Source of the DNA: Verrucomicrobiota bacterium | Lineage (GTDB): Bacteria > Verrucomicrobiota > Verrucomicrobiia > Verrucomicrobiales > DEV007 | Length of the DNA: 64,000 bases | Reading direction: 5' to 3' | NCBI GenBank assembly: GCA_018970725.1 | Contig: JAGWVU010000001.1 | Span: 145,264-209,263, forward strand | Shown here: positions 17,085 to 25,614 of the stretch, one piece after another | How positions within the stretch are numbered: position 1 is the stretch's first letter | Layout of the letters: each line of letters opens with the position of its first letter | Notes under the pieces: model-generated | What the model was told of the DNA's origin: nothing | The model's database searches: none | Seen by the model: the letters and a program-made list of their open reading frames with translations, nothing else | Program-made: the position numbers and the translations under genes

Positions 17085-17917
17085 GCGCTTCCGAATTCCT
17101 TGCGCGGGAGCACGCTGAGATCCCCGATGTAGGTCTGATCACCATAGGACGCGGTGCCATGCTTCCCGTCCACCGCCAGAATCACCCCGGTGAGCTCCCA
17201 TCGTTTTGCTTCCCGGTTGAAGGCGAAGACTCCTCCGCCCGAATCTCCCGGACAGGCTTGGGACTCACCCTTGCCATTCGCGAAATGCGTCGCAAATCCC
17301 GGGGTGGCGAATTCGTAGGTCACGATGGGCCGGACGAACTTCGCGGCCACGGCATTCAATCCCCAACGCAACCGGAAGTCCTCGTTCCACCGGAAATCGT
17401 TCATCGCCAGACGGTTCCCCGAGTTTCCGCCCCCGGCCCCCAGCAGCACCACGGTCGCCCCACGGTCCGGGCAGCCCCGGCTCAGACTCATCATCGGAAG
17501 GGACGCCAACGGATCCGCATCTTTTACTTGGATCCGATAGACAAAGAGATCCGTCTGACCGCCTTGACGATTCCGGAACCGTGTGGCAGATCCCGCGACC
17601 GGAAGGTAGCTCCGCCCTTCGCGCGTGACGAAAGTTCCAATCCCCACGTGCGCCGCCGTCAGCACCCGCCCCGCTCCGATGTAGATCCCCGTGGAATGAT
17701 TGACACAACCGATGTGATTCCAATAAGGAAACGACGGCCCCTGCCCGAACGCATCGCGCAGGGCCCGCTGCAGTCCGCTTTCGCTGAGATGGGCCGGATT
17801 GGGGGTCGGCGTCACAATGGCCGCGGCCCGGGCCGGGGCAAACCACGCCCCGAGGCCAAGGGAGAGAAAGAAGCAGCGACGAAGAGCGGATGACGAAAGC
17901 ATGGAAGGCAGCGGCAC
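17063..17917 (-). CDS. Secreted trypsin-like serine protease
   Basis: A 284-residue S1-family protease with a clear signal peptide (hydrophobic FFLSLGLGAWF, cleavage near ARAAA, ~residue 33). The catalytic triad can be read as His90 in VLTAAHVG, a likely Asp123 in QTDLFVYRI and Ser226 in CPGDSGGG, with the oxyanion Gly before it. The cysteines near 221 and 149 could form disulfides. It therefore probably cuts extracellular or periplasmic proteins. The final residues lie in a dispersed repeat shared with 15871-15912. It is divergent from the AEC transporter across an unusually AT-rich 89-nt gap. No C-terminal sorting signal is seen. Confidence 0.82.
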   Translation of the reverse strand: MPLPSMLSSSALRRCFFLSLGLGAWFAPARAAAIVTPTPNPAHLSESGLQRALRDAFGQGPSFPYWNHIGCVNHSTGIYIGAGRVLTAAHVGIGTFVTREGRSYLPVAGSATRFRNRQGGQTDLFVYRIQVKDADPLASLPMMSLSRGCPDRGATVVLLGAGGGNSGNRLAMNDFRWNEDFRLRWGLNAVAAKFVRPIVTYEFATPGFATHFANGKGESQACPGDSGGGVFAFNREAKRWELTGVILAVDGKHGTASYGDQTYIGDLSVLPRKEFGSAGMLASH

Positions 17918-17930
17918 GGCAGCGAAATTG

Positions 17931-17949
17931 AATTATAGAGATTATAATT
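17931..17949. promoter_or_regulatory. AT-rich inverted repeat in divergent promoter region
   Basis: A perfect 7-bp inverted repeat, AATTATA-GAGAT-TATAATT, sits in the 89-nt gap between the divergent protease and AEC genes. The gap is far more AT-rich than its surroundings. TATAATT on the plus strand and its mirror on the minus strand could each serve as a -10 element or together as an operator. Confidence 0.4.
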
Positions 17950-17977
17950 CCTATAAACTGAATCACCAGCACTTCTT

Positions 17978-17983
17978 TATAAT
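17978..17983 (+). promoter_or_regulatory. Candidate -10 element for the AEC transporter gene
   Basis: A consensus TATAAT lies 23 nt before the ATG at 18007 in the same AT-rich gap. No convincing -35 is visible at the usual spacing, so the assignment is tentative. Confidence 0.35.
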
Positions 17984-18006
17984 TTTTAGATCCCGACCGT
18001 CCGCCC

Positions 18007-18942
18007 ATGTTTGTCTCCATCTTCGTCACCGTTTGCCTCCCGATTCTCGTTCTCGCCGCCGCCGGCTGGGTTTCCGACCGCCTCTTCCGGCTGGATTTGC
18101 GTTCGTTGGTGAAACTCAACATCCAGCTCTTCGTTCCCGCGTTCCTCTTCGTGCGGTTGATCTCGTCGGATCTTGATCCCCGGGCCGGGGTCAAGGTGGC
18201 TGGCTTCACGCTGACCATGATTGCTTCTCTATGCGGCGCCGCATGGCTCCTTTCCAAGGCCTTTGGGCTTTCGTCCGCCCAACGCAAGTCGTTCCAGCTC
18301 GCCACCGCATTTTACAATTGCGGCAATTTTGGCATCCCCCTCATGCTCCTCGCTTTCCCGGGAACCGGGGCCACAATCCAAGCCTTTGTCTTGATGACGA
18401 TGAACCTAACCACCTTCACGGCGGGGGTTCTGCTTGCGCACGGGGAAACTGATGGATCCACCCGCCCGAAATGGCGCTCCATCCTCGCCCAGCCTTCGCT
18501 CTTCGCGATTTCAGCCGCCCTGTTCTGCAAAGCGACCGGTTCCGCTTCCCTGGTCACGGCGCTGGTGCCGGTTTGGAAACCGCTGTCGGTCCTCGCCGAC
18601 GGGTTGGTGCCCATCGCCCTCCTGACCTTGGGGGTGCAACTCAGCCACGCGCCGGCGCTGCCGCTGCAGGGGCCCTTGTTGGCGGCGGTTCTGACCCGGC
18701 TTTGTGCCGCCCCCGTCCTCGCTGCCGTTCTGGTCCCGTTCTTCGCCGTGCCGCCCGAGACGGCGGCGGTCTTGATCGCTGGATCGGCCGCGCCGGTGGC
18801 GGTCAACGCGGCGATGCTCGTGCACGAATACGGCGGGACGGACGGCGAAACCGGGTTCGTGTCGGCATCGGTCTTCTACTCAACGCTGCTCAGCGCCCTG
18901 ACGATGACGATTGTGCTGGGTCTCCTGAGAATGGCCTCTTGA
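18007..18942 (+). CDS. AEC (auxin efflux carrier) family transporter
   Basis: A 311-residue membrane protein with about ten hydrophobic segments in the two five-helix halves typical of the AEC/BASS-like fold. Recognisable family features include FYNCGNFGIPLMLLAF in the first half and the conserved Asn/Gly/Pro unwound helix, with TLGVQLS and AVLIAGSAAPVAVNAAMLVHEYGG in the second. Bacterial members export or import small carboxylates such as malate, malonate or related anions; the substrate is unknown. It starts at an ATG after the AT-rich divergent gap and converges with a DUF1501 gene only 8 nt past its stop. Confidence 0.88.
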   Translation: MFVSIFVTVCLPILVLAAAGWVSDRLFRLDLRSLVKLNIQLFVPAFLFVRLISSDLDPRAGVKVAGFTLTMIASLCGAAWLLSKAFGLSSAQRKSFQLATAFYNCGNFGIPLMLLAFPGTGATIQAFVLMTMNLTTFTAGVLLAHGETDGSTRPKWRSILAQPSLFAISAALFCKATGSASLVTALVPVWKPLSVLADGLVPIALLTLGVQLSHAPALPLQGPLLAAVLTRLCAAPVLAAVLVPFFAVPPETAAVLIAGSAAPVAVNAAMLVHEYGGTDGETGFVSASVFYSTLLSALTMTIVLGLLRMAS

Positions 18943-18950
18943 GGGCCGGG

Positions 18951-20405
18951 TCAGGAAAGGAGGCCCCGAACCACGTGAGCCTCCTGGACGCCGGTCAACC
19001 GCTGATCGAGGCCCTGGAACTTGTAAGTGAAGGCGGAGTGCTCAATGCCCATCAGGTGGAGGATGGTGGCATTCAGATCATTGAGATGGACCGGGTCCCG
19101 GACGATGTTGTAGCTGAAATCATCGGTTTCCCCGTAGGTGAGACCACCCTTCACTCCCGCTCCGGCCATCCACATGCAGAAATTCCTCGGGTGATGGTCC
19201 CTCCCGTAGTTGTCCTTGGTCAGGGTGCCCTGGGAGTAGACGGTGCGGCCGAATTCACCTCCCCACACGACAAGGGTATCTTCCAAAAGCCCCCGTTGTT
19301 TGAGATCGACGAGGAGGGCCGCGCAGGCCTTTTGGGTGTCCTGGCATTGCGCCCCGAGATTCTTCGGGAGGCTGCCGTGCTGGTCCCATCCGCGGTGCAG
19401 GATCTGCACGACCCGGACCCCGCGTTCGAGCAGTCGCCGGGATAGCAGGGCGCTCTGGGTGAAACTGCCCGGGCGGCTCACGTCCTTGCCGTAAAGGTCG
19501 AGCGTGGCCTGGCTCTCTCCACTCAAGTCCGCCAGCTCCGGCACGCTGGACTGCATCCGGAAAGCCATCTCGTATTGCGCGATTCTCGTCTGGGTTTCCG
19601 GATCCCCAAACCGTTCAAAGTTGCCCTGATTGAGACGGTTCAGCGCATCGAGCATGGCACGACGGTCGCCTGGGTTGACGCCGGGGGGATTTTTGACAAA
19701 CAAGACCGGGTCACCCACCGGCCGGAGCGTCACGCCGGTGTGTTTGGTCGGGAGGAAACCACTGCTCCACATCCTCGTGAAGAGGGCTTGCGCGTTCCCG
19801 GTGGCGGGAAAGTTCGGGGTCAGGACGACAAAGGCGGGCAGATCCTCGCTGACGCTGCCGAGACCGTAACTGATCCAGGAACCAAGGCTTGGTTTTCCGG
19901 GAACCTCGCTTCCCGTCATCACGAAGGTGCAGGCGGGATCGTGGTTGATCGCGTCGGTATGCACCGTCTTGATGAGGGCAATCTCGTCCGCCAGCGGGTG
20001 GAGATCGGGCAGCAGCTCGCTGATCATCATGCCGCTCTGGCCGCAGGCTTTGAATTTGAAAAGACTCGGCGCCACCGGCAACCGGGCCTGTCCGCTGGTC
20101 ATCCCGGTGATGCGTTGGCCGTTGCGGACGCTTTCCGGCAAATCCTTATCGAAAAACTCCACCAACCCCGGCTTGTGATCAAAGAGGTCGAGCTGCGAGG
20201 GAGCCCCGTTCATGTGCAGGTAAAGCAGCCGCTTCGCCCGCGGCGCGAATTGCGGAAACCCGGGCAGCGCAGGATGCACGCCGGACGATGCCCGGGCCGG
20301 GTCAACCGCCAACGAGGCCATCGCCAAGCCCCCGACCTTGAGGCCGGCGCCTTGGAAAAACTGTCGACGGGTCTGGGACCGATGGAATTCGAGAGCAGGG
20401 TCCAT
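18951..20405 (-). CDS. DUF1501 domain protein (module 1), Tat-exported
   Basis: A 484-residue DUF1501 protein, a family related to the alkaline phosphatase/sulfatase fold and common in Planctomycetes and Verrucomicrobia. The N-terminus TRRQFFQGAGLKVGG, before a hydrophobic stretch and ARAS, looks like a twin-arginine signal, so export folded is likely. Family landmarks include NGAPSQLDLFDHKPGL near residue 77, [29 protein letters not shown] and the final LNDLNATILHLMGIEHSAFTY. No enzymatic activity is established for the family. The stop of the upstream PSCyt/DUF1549 gene is 10 nt away, so the two form one transcriptional unit. Confidence 0.9.
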   Translation of the reverse strand: MDPALEFHRSQTRRQFFQGAGLKVGGLAMASLAVDPARASSGVHPALPGFPQFAPRAKRLLYLHMNGAPSQLDLFDHKPGLVEFFDKDLPESVRNGQRITGMTSGQARLPVAPSLFKFKACGQSGMMISELLPDLHPLADEIALIKTVHTDAINHDPACTFVMTGSEVPGKPSLGSWISYGLGSVSEDLPAFVVLTPNFPATGNAQALFTRMWSSGFLPTKHTGVTLRPVGDPVLFVKNPPGVNPGDRRAMLDALNRLNQGNFERFGDPETQTRIAQYEMAFRMQSSVPELADLSGESQATLDLYGKDVSRPGSFTQSALLSRRLLERGVRVVQILHRGWDQHGSLPKNLGAQCQDTQKACAALLVDLKQRGLLEDTLVVWGGEFGRTVYSQGTLTKDNYGRDHHPRNFCMWMAGAGVKGGLTYGETDDFSYNIVRDPVHLNDLNATILHLMGIEHSAFTYKFQGLDQRLTGVQEAHVVRGLLS

Positions 20406-20415
20406 CTGAGGAACT

Positions 20416-23400
20416 TCAGTTTTTGGTGAGGGTTTCGTCGAGGTTGAAGAGAAGATTCGCCGTCAGGGTGCAGGCGGCGAGCTGGGCCGGGTCGAGCGTG
20501 GGGTCCGGCTTGCTCTCCCCGTAGTGGATAGCTTCCCGGGCCGCTGCGGTGTCCGCTTGGTAGCGCGCCAGATGGGTGCGCCATGTTTCCAGAGCGATGG
20601 CCAACTCCCCCGGGGACGGCTTGCGGGAAGTGACCGCCCGCCAAGCCCAGATGATCCGGGCTTCCGGGGTCGTTCCTCCCTCAAGCATCATGCGCTGGCC
20701 GAAGTTGCGCGCGGCCTCGAAGTGTTGGACGTCGTTCATCAATTGCAGCGCCTGCAACGGGGTGTTGCTGCGCTCCCGCCGGGAGCAGGACTGCTCACGA
20801 TTCGGCGCGTCGAACGTGGCCATGAACGGCGGCGGCGCCGTGCGCTTGAGGAACGTGTAGAGACTCCGCCGGTAAAGGGACTTGCCGGTATCCTGCTTGT
20901 ATTCCCGCGTGTTGCTCCCCCCGAAAGCCACCGGTTCCCAGATGTTCGGCGGTTGATAAGGCTTCACCCCCTTGCCACCGGGCGTCGGATCGAGCAACCC
21001 GGACAACGCCAAGGCATTGTCACGCAGAACTTCGGCGTCGAACCGGAACCGGGGACCGCGGGCGAGGAGCCGGTTTTCCGGATCGCGGGACAGCAGCTCC
21101 GGCGTGACGCGGGCGGACTGCCGATAGGTCTGGCTCGTGACCATCATCTTCACCAAGGCGCGGACATCCCAGCCGCTGTCCATGAAACGGAGCGCCAGCC
21201 AATCCAAAAGTTCCGGGTGACTGGGCGGCTCTCCCTGGGAACCGAAGTCGGAACTCGTCTTCACCAGACCGGTCCCGAAGAATTGCTGCCAGTAACGGTT
21301 CACCGCCACCCGCGCGGTGAGCGGATGTTCCCGGCTGAGCAGCCAATCCGCGAGATCAAGCCGGTTGGGAAGGCTGCCCGCCCCGACCTTCATCGGGGGC
21401 AGAAACGCCGGGGTCGAACGCTGGACCGCCTCGCCCGGCTTGTCATAGGCACCTCGCACCATCACGAAACTGTCCCGCGGCTTCTCCAAGTCCTGCATGA
21501 CGAAGGTCACCGGGATGGCAGACTCAATTTTCTGGCGGGCCGCCTCGAGCGGCGCCCTCTCTTTTTTCAGGGCCGTCAGAGTGGGGCCCGCGCCTTCGAA
21601 GAAGTTCTCCATCCAATAATCGCGGAATCTGGCGGTTTCTTCCGCGCTCCATTGTTCCGGCTTCTTGGAACGCACCAGAACCTGAAGATCCCCGGGCAAT
21701 CCCTCGACCCTCTTGCCTTGGTTCTGACGGATCCACGCGCTGAGAGACCACGCAGGGTCCTTGACCGGATCCACCGTCCGCACCATGCCGAGCTTGTCCC
21801 AAAACACCGTGCCCCCGGATTGGGTAAAGGCAAACCCGGTGATTTTCATACCGGCCTTGAGACCGAGAACCGAAGGATCGACTTCCAACCGCACCCACCG
21901 GGCGGTTTGCGGCAGCCCCCCCATCGCCACCTTTTCGGTCGTCCCCAAGCGGCCGAAAGGAATCCTCGCGTCCTGACCCCAGATAGCCCGATGCCGCCAT
22001 CCGTCCGTATGAAACTGGACCATGATGGCCTCCGGTGGATTGGCCGGGTCCAAATAACAGTGGGCGAAGATTTTCCCGCCCACCGGCACCGGAAACTCGG
22101 CCCCGCCCGCGAAGAAGTCCTGCTCCACTCCCTTGGCACTTCGTTTCAGAGCCGCGTCCCCACTCAAGACCTGCCCCTCGTCCCGGGTCACCAGACACAA
22201 CGGAGTGCCACTGGACTGTGGTTTGGCTCCAGTCGGAAATCCATCTTCAAACCAGACGCTCTCCACCCCGCGCGGTCCCGGAACCGGGGTCGCCACGGCC
22301 GGGTCGGCGTAGGCCAGGGCGGAAATCGATTCCTTGATCCTGCGGTTCACGTCCCCGACCTTCCGGTCCAACTCCGCCAACTGGCTTTCCTGAGCAGGCG
22401 AAGTGAGTTTCAGAATCGGCGGTGTATCGATCTTGTTACCATCCATGGCCGGGTCTGCGGCCGAGTTGAAGAAGGCGTAAAGCGAGTAAAACTCCTTCTG
22501 GGTGATCGGGTCGAACTTGTGATCATGGCATACGGCGCAGCCTGCGGTCATCGCCATCCAGACCTCGACGGCACTCGCGGTGCGGTCGACCGCATACCGG
22601 AAGACGAACTCTTCATTGATGCTCCCCCCTTCGCTGGTGGTGACGTTGCACCGGTTGAACCCGGAAGCCACCCGCTGATCGCGCGTCGCCCCAGGGAGCA
22701 AGTCGCCCGCCAACTGCCAACGGGTGAAAGAGTCGAACGGGAGATTTGCGTTGAAGGCCTGCACCACCCAATCGCGGTAGGGCCACATCGAACGCTCGTT
22801 GTCCAGATGCAACCCGTGCGTATCCGCGTAACGGGCCAGATCAAGCCAATAGCGGGCCATGTGCTCTCCATGATGGGGAGAGGCGAAGAGCCGGTCCACG
22901 AGACGCTCGTAGGCCCCGGGGGCCGTATCGGCAAGAAACCCATCGACCTCCGCCACGGTGGGAGGGAGTCCGGTCAAATCGAAGGTGACCCGCCGGATCA
23001 AGGTCTCCTTGTCCGCCTCCGAAGAGGGCGCCAGACCCTCTGCGGTCAACCGATCCCGGATGAAGGCGTCGATCGCTCCCGCGGCCGCTCCGCCGGGGAT
23101 TTCCGGTCGTGCCGGCGGAGTGAACGCCCAATGCTTCTGGTAAGGGGCGCCTTGCTCGATCCACCTCCGCAAGACCGCCCGATGCTCCGGGGTCAAGGTC
23201 TTGTGGGATTCCGGCGGGGGCATCACCTCTTCCGGATCATCCGACAGAATGCGGCGCCAGACCTCGCTCCGGTCCGGATCCCCGGCCTTGATCATGAAGA
23301 CGCCGTCCCCGTCGGGCTGGAAGAGTCCTTGCGGTTCATCCAAGCGCAGGTTGGCCTTGCGCTTTTTGGCGTCGAACCCGTGACACGCAAAACAATGGTC

Positions 23401-23505
23401 CGAGAGGATCGGACGAACGTCACGGTTGAATTGAATCGGGCCGGTCGAGGCGGCGAGAAGCCACACGGCAGTCGAGGCGACGAGGGAAACCATCGTCTTA
23501 ATCAC
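20416..23505 (-). CDS. PSCyt1-DUF1549-DUF1553 protein (module 1)
   Basis: A 1,029-residue exported protein. After a signal peptide comes a planctomycete cytochrome-type domain with a c-heme site CFACH in RPILSDHCFACHG. DUF1549 follows (VTFDLTGLPP, YWLDLARYADTHG) with a second CxxCH in GCAVCHDHKFDPI. A beta-rich insert of roughly 200 residues occupies the middle (about 400-580), then DUF1553 (NRYWQQFFGTGLV, SHPELLDWLALRF, LLARGPRFRFDAE). The ORF begins at a GTG (23505); an ATG at 23493 is the alternative. Heme binding is a motif-based inference, and no reaction is established for the family. Directly followed by its DUF1501 partner. Confidence 0.9.
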   Translation of the reverse strand: MIKTMVSLVASTAVWLLAASTGPIQFNRDVRPILSDHCFACHGFDAKKRKANLRLDEPQGLFQPDGDGVFMIKAGDPDRSEVWRRILSDDPEEVMPPPESHKTLTPEHRAVLRRWIEQGAPYQKHWAFTPPARPEIPGGAAAGAIDAFIRDRLTAEGLAPSSEADKETLIRRVTFDLTGLPPTVAEVDGFLADTAPGAYERLVDRLFASPHHGEHMARYWLDLARYADTHGLHLDNERSMWPYRDWVVQAFNANLPFDSFTRWQLAGDLLPGATRDQRVASGFNRCNVTTSEGGSINEEFVFRYAVDRTASAVEVWMAMTAGCAVCHDHKFDPITQKEFYSLYAFFNSAADPAMDGNKIDTPPILKLTSPAQESQLAELDRKVGDVNRRIKESISALAYADPAVATPVPGPRGVESVWFEDGFPTGAKPQSSGTPLCLVTRDEGQVLSGDAALKRSAKGVEQDFFAGGAEFPVPVGGKIFAHCYLDPANPPEAIMVQFHTDGWRHRAIWGQDARIPFGRLGTTEKVAMGGLPQTARWVRLEVDPSVLGLKAGMKITGFAFTQSGGTVFWDKLGMVRTVDPVKDPAWSLSAWIRQNQGKRVEGLPGDLQVLVRSKKPEQWSAEETARFRDYWMENFFEGAGPTLTALKKERAPLEAARQKIESAIPVTFVMQDLEKPRDSFVMVRGAYDKPGEAVQRSTPAFLPPMKVGAGSLPNRLDLADWLLSREHPLTARVAVNRYWQQFFGTGLVKTSSDFGSQGEPPSHPELLDWLALRFMDSGWDVRALVKMMVTSQTYRQSARVTPELLSRDPENRLLARGPRFRFDAEVLRDNALALSGLLDPTPGGKGVKPYQPPNIWEPVAFGGSNTREYKQDTGKSLYRRSLYTFLKRTAPPPFMATFDAPNREQSCSRRERSNTPLQALQLMNDVQHFEAARNFGQRMMLEGGTTPEARIIWAWRAVTSRKPSPGELAIALETWRTHLARYQADTAAAREAIHYGESKPDPTLDPAQLAACTLTANLLFNLDETLTKN

Positions 23506-23558
23506 TCGGCGCGGGACCGGGATCTTTCCGATTCACGCATCCCGGGACCAAATGTGAC

Positions 23559-23590
23559 GGATTTCCCGGGAAGCCGCTCCCGGGAAATCC
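23559..23590 (-). terminator. Strong hairpin after the DUF5069 gene
   Basis: A perfect 13-bp stem (23559-23571 with 23578-23590) around a 6-nt loop lies just past the stop of the DUF5069 gene on the minus strand. The stem is GC-rich (GGATTTCCCGGGA). There is no uridine tract after it, so it may stabilise or terminate transcripts by another route. Confidence 0.55.
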
Positions 23591-23610
23591 CTGAAAAGGT
23601 TGGGACTGGA

Positions 23611-24054
23611 TCAGCTCTTGATTTCCTGGGAGTGGAACAGGGTCCAGTCGTCCAGGTTGTTCAGGTTCACCGCGTCAAGGATCTTCCCTTCATCCGCGAT
23701 TCCGGCGGCACCGAGGATCGACTTGCGGGTGCCCTCGTCATGAAGATAGCCCCGGACCGCCGCGTTGAAACCTTCGACCGCCGCCGGGTCCAGCGTGCCT
23801 CCCTTCTGGGCGACGACCCAGCCCTCGAACTGGGGGTAGGAAGGCTTGTGGGAACGGATGTAATTCACGGTCGCATCGGTATCGAGCCCGAGCGCGTCCA
23901 GCATCATCTGGTCGTAGCCCTTGCCGCAGGCGGGGTAATCATCGTGCAACTTGCCGACGGCATCGAGGGAGACCTTCTGCCAGAAACGGGGCATGTGGAG
24001 AACGCCAAGGGGACCGGCGGTGCCGGAACTGATGGTGGGGACGATTTTGCTCAT
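23611..24054 (-). CDS. DUF5069 domain protein
   Basis: A 147-residue soluble protein. The pattern GPLGVLHMPRFWQKVSLDAVGKLHDDY..GYDQMMLDALGLD fits DUF5069, a family of unknown function frequent in Verrucomicrobia and Planctomycetes; I recall the pattern but could not search it. No signal peptide, membrane segment or obvious catalytic motif is present. It is flanked by the reductase gene upstream (46 nt) and the PSCyt module downstream, separated from the latter by a strong hairpin that likely ends its transcript. Confidence 0.65.
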   Translation of the reverse strand: MSKIVPTISSGTAGPLGVLHMPRFWQKVSLDAVGKLHDDYPACGKGYDQMMLDALGLDTDATVNYIRSHKPSYPQFEGWVVAQKGGTLDPAAVEGFNAAVRGYLHDEGTRKSILGAAGIADEGKILDAVNLNNLDDWTLFHSQEIKS

Positions 24055-24099
24055 GGGGAATGCAGTGTTTTGGGTTTTGTCTGAGGGTTGAAAAAGGGT

Positions 24100-24993
24100 T
24101 CAAGGATGCGCGTGCCGTCCCGGGAAGGTCAACTCCGCGATCCCCGATTTGTCGAGACCGCCGAGGCCCTCGCGGGTCATCCGCGCGAATTGGGCTTGGG
24201 TCGCTTCATTCAGCGGAAGTTGCAAGCCCTTGGCCTTCGCGAGATCGAGCGCGATCCCCGAGTCCTTGGCCGCGTGCTCCGCCGAGAACCAGCAATCGTG
24301 CTCCCGGGCCACCATGTCCGCGCCATCGGTCTCGAGGACACGTGAATTCGCGCCGGTTTGGGAAAAGACCTCGCGGATCATCGTCAAATCATGGCCCAAG
24401 GCCGCCGCCAATCCGAGTCCCTCCGCCAAGCCCGCGGTGTTGATGTTCATCACCATGTTGACCAGCGCCTTCACTTCGGCGGCACGACCCGGCCCACCTT
24501 CGATGAACCGCATGCTGAGGCTCAAATCCTTGAGCAGAGCCTGGCAGTCGTCAAACGCGGACCGGTCCCCGGCCACCATCAGGTAGAGCTGACCGTTCCG
24601 CGCGTGACTGATGCTCGATGCCATGCTCGCCTCCAACGTCCGGGCCCCGGCAGCCGCGGCGGCGGCGCTCACTTCCCGGTGGATTTCCGGGGATAGCGTG
24701 GCGCAGTTGATGAAAATCCGGCCCGCGGCCCCGTCCAACAAACTTCCGGCCCCGGTGAGAAAGATGGAGCGCATCGCGGCATCGTTGGTCACCACCGTGA
24801 GAATCACATCGGCCATGGCCGTGACCTCCGAGAGGTTCGCCGGTGCGGCGCACCCCAGTTCGGCGGCAAGTTCTCCGGCGGCTTGCGCCTGCACGTCATG
24901 AACGGCGACCACCGGGTGCCCCGTCTCCTTGAGGCGGCGCGCCATGTTCGCTCCCATCCGGCCGACCCCAACCACTGCCACGCGTTTCTTCAT
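24100..24993 (-). CDS. NAD(P)-dependent beta-hydroxyacid dehydrogenase family protein
   Basis: A ~297-residue oxidoreductase of the 3-hydroxyisobutyrate dehydrogenase/tartronate semialdehyde reductase group. The Rossmann loop VVGVGRMGANMARRL is at the N-terminus (GxGxxG), followed by the acidic/hydrophobic strand end VVAVHDV. The substrate region has FINCATLSPE. The catalytic Lys is expected in the segment AEVKALVNMVMNIN (~170), where a Lys is present. I prefer the ATG at 24993 (MKKRVAVVG) over 25002. The C-terminal helix bundle is complete. Which hydroxyacid it uses is not readable; glyoxylate/succinic semialdehyde reductase is also possible. It lies between DUF5069 and the WbuC-type cupin, all on the same strand. 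Confidence 0.87.
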   Translation of the reverse strand: MKKRVAVVGVGRMGANMARRLKETGHPVVAVHDVQAQAAGELAAELGCAAPANLSEVTAMADVILTVVTNDAAMRSIFLTGAGSLLDGAAGRIFINCATLSPEIHREVSAAAAAAGARTLEASMASSISHARNGQLYLMVAGDRSAFDDCQALLKDLSLSMRFIEGGPGRAAEVKALVNMVMNINTAGLAEGLGLAAALGHDLTMIREVFSQTGANSRVLETDGADMVAREHDCWFSAEHAAKDSGIALDLAKAKGLQLPLNEATQAQFARMTREGLGGLDKSGIAELTFPGRHAHP

Positions 24994-25035
24994 CCCTTCC
25001 ACCCTAGCGAAATCGTGGGATGTTCAACCGGGAAA

Positions 25036-25557
25036 TCACGGAACCGGATTCCCCGCCGCCGCAAGAAACACGGATTCCCAGCGCCGCAGGCAATCCGAGG
25101 CCCGCAAATCCCCCTCTTCGGGCGCCCAGTCGGCAAAGGTCTTGTCCAAGGCCGCGGAGTAAGGCCCCTTCTTGATTTCCACGATGACGGTGTCCGGGGC
25201 CAGACAGACCATGCCGTGCCACTGGCCGGGCTCAAGGTCGATCAACGACACCGGTCCACCTTCCAGATCATGGGCACCGAGGACTTCGCCGTCCGGAGCA
25301 AACAGCAAAACCCCGAGGCGTCCCCGCAGCACCTGGACCAATTCGCTCTGGCCCGGGCCCGGATGGACATGCGGCCGCACGTAGGTGCCCGGCTGGAAGA
25401 AGTTGAGCATCCGCTGCACCGGCGCGTCCTGCGTCCGGTGCAAGGGCAGGATGATCCGCCGCCGCGGACTGAGGCGCGACGCGGCACAACCCTCCTCGAG
25501 GATGGTTTCGGTGAGCCGGAACACCGGCCCCGTGACATTGGAAAAGGCAAGCATCAT
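25036..25557 (-). CDS. WbuC family cupin-fold metalloprotein
   Basis: About 173 residues with a central beta-barrel of cupin type. The metal site is read from YVRPHVHPGPGQSELVQVL (two His plus Glu) and a later His in PGQWHGMV. The MLNFFQPGTYVRPHVHP string is typical of WbuC, a family first seen in O-antigen gene clusters and of unclear function. I start at the ATG at 25557; the longer frame to 25614 adds a Gly/Ala-rich stretch without support. No signal peptide. There is no polysaccharide gene cluster around it here. Same strand as the dehydrogenase, 34 nt away. Confidence 0.78.
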   Translation of the reverse strand: MMLAFSNVTGPVFRLTETILEEGCAASRLSPRRRIILPLHRTQDAPVQRMLNFFQPGTYVRPHVHPGPGQSELVQVLRGRLGVLLFAPDGEVLGAHDLEGGPVSLIDLEPGQWHGMVCLAPDTVIVEIKKGPYSAALDKTFADWAPEEGDLRASDCLRRWESVFLAAAGNPVP

Positions 25558-25614
25558 GGCCCCTCCAGCCTCCCACGCTCCGCCCCGCCCTGCAACCTGG
25601 AGTGTAGCCCGCAC

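Noticed and set aside
20524..24084. Plus-strand ORF of 1,186 codons antisense to PSCyt module 1 and DUF5069
   Set aside because: Arg/Pro/His-rich shadow of the minus-strand genes, whose conserved motifs are clear; a common effect of high GC.
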